Assembly: GCA_964023275.1 (NCBI GenBank)
Contig: OZ029928.1
Coordinates: 17,813,599 to 17,877,598, forward strand
DNA length: 64,000 nucleotides
Direction of reading: 5' to 3'
From: Norana najaformis
Lineage: Eukaryota > Annelida > Clitellata > Crassiclitellata > Hormogastridae
Both the position numbers and the translations under genes were made by a program. The notes below the pieces were generated by a model. That model made no database searches. It was not told where the DNA came from and worked only from the letters and a program-made list of their open reading frames with translations. Shown here piece after piece: positions 63,066 through 64,000 of this stretch (the stretch's first letter is position 1; each line of letters opens with the position of its first letter).

Positions 63066-64000
63066 GGAGTATTTATTATTATCATTACGATTATTTATAG
63101 GCCTATCATACCAACTATTCACCAATCCATATGCGTAATGTTACAAAGCTGTAGGCCTACTTCTCTAGGCCTGAAATCATATTATAGTTCTAGGCCCTTT
63201 GCATTTCGTGTTGTTTATTATTAGAGGCGTAACAATTATAAATGGGCCCGTAGGGCTACTAGGCCTGAGATCGATTTGTAATTATAATTTTGTGATTAAT
63301 TTATTGTTCATATAATATTTATTGTTCATTATTCTTTCATTGTCTAATATATCTTATGATTTCTATAGAGCCGTTATCATAATACCCAAGTTAATTATAA
63401 ACTTATTTAGCGCCGGCGTCTAATGCACAAGGCATCAGCCGATGGCGCACCAAACTCAAGCCGCAGAAAGTCAGTTTATTATTAAAGACTTATTATTTTT
63501 ATAAATTGATCTGGCCTATTTTCCAAGGCCTAGAAGTACGTGTAGGCCTATTTTAAATTTATCAACAGGCCTTTTGTTTTATTTACTATGTGTAGTAGGC
63601 CGCTGTTTATGTGATACGTATTAGGCTTGGGGTATTTAAGAAAGTGAGGAATGTGTTGACCCGAGGCCTAGCTTTCGTATCAAAGTCAGACAGCGAATCA
63701 ACTGAAGACAGAATCCAAAGAGCAGAACTTAGATGTAATGTAATGTAAGGTTCACGCTTATTCATCAAAAATATATAGAACATACAGGGCAGAAAATTAA
63801 ATGCAAAAATTAGCAAATGTAATCTGACCAATCCTACGGTCCGTATACGGAGACCTTAAATGACGTGGCGCCCACTTAAACGGGCAGCGGTGGTGAAGGA
63901 TCTCACCCGATTAATTCATTGAAAAATGAGCAGGGTCAAGGCCATACGTTCGCTTTAGAAAAACATCTACATTTATGTTTACATTTTACAAATATTAGGT
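63066..64000. other. repeat-bearing non-coding stretch at window end
   Basis: Many short copies of TAGGCCTA lie between 63100 and 63680, a fragment with GCACAAGGCATCAGCCGATGG is at 63405-63470 (related to 3885-3940), and a family D element is at 63835-63985. No coding sequence is recognised. Confidence 0.6.

Overview
The window is nuclear DNA of an invertebrate animal: many short exons with matching splice phases, AT-rich introns, tRNA-headed SINEs, LINE remnants and a very high load of micro- and minisatellites. All five recognised genes are conserved animal genes. The species is not decided by the sequence; protein similarity would fit a non-vertebrate deuterostome or a spiralian. I saw no bacterial, viral or organellar genes. 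Exon boundaries were read by eye from GT/AG sites, reading-frame phase and remembered family similarity, not by alignment software.

Layout. (1) 1-21588, minus strand: EDEM3, an ER mannosidase-like protein of glycoprotein quality control, 22 exons in the window, 3' end cut off at base 1. (2) 23019-24825, minus: MRPS2 (uS2m), mitochondrial small-subunit ribosomal protein. (3) 25653-28206, plus: MORN5, divergent from MRPS2. (4) 29847-45381, minus: KNL1, the kinetochore scaffold, complete in 15 coding exons (about 1730 aa), with the SSILK/RVSF PP1-docking head, degenerate MELT repeats in one 3.9 kb exon, and a C-terminal RWD region. MORN5 and KNL1 converge. (5) 46348-60767, plus: XPR1, SPX-EXS phosphate exporter, complete in 15 coding exons (686 aa), divergent from KNL1. 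(6) 60768-64000: repeats, plus one plausible first exon of a further plus-strand gene at 62380-62471.

The genes do not form a pathway; they are housekeeping neighbours arranged as two divergent pairs. The most unusual property of the window is how tandem repeats meet the splice sites. The last XPR1 exon is preceded by six copies of a 33 bp unit, each carrying a 3' splice site in the same phase, so alternative acceptor choice would add 0-55 residues in steps of 11. Minisatellites also run up to the acceptors of an EDEM3 exon (72/68 bp units filling the whole intron) and a KNL1 exon (44 bp units). Other points are a 172 bp tandem expansion of a dispersed element in KNL1, a 177 bp higher-order array in EDEM3 with a relative in MRPS2, a GC-AG intron in MORN5, two in-phase donors 72 nt apart in EDEM3, and a very long acidic EDEM3 tail.
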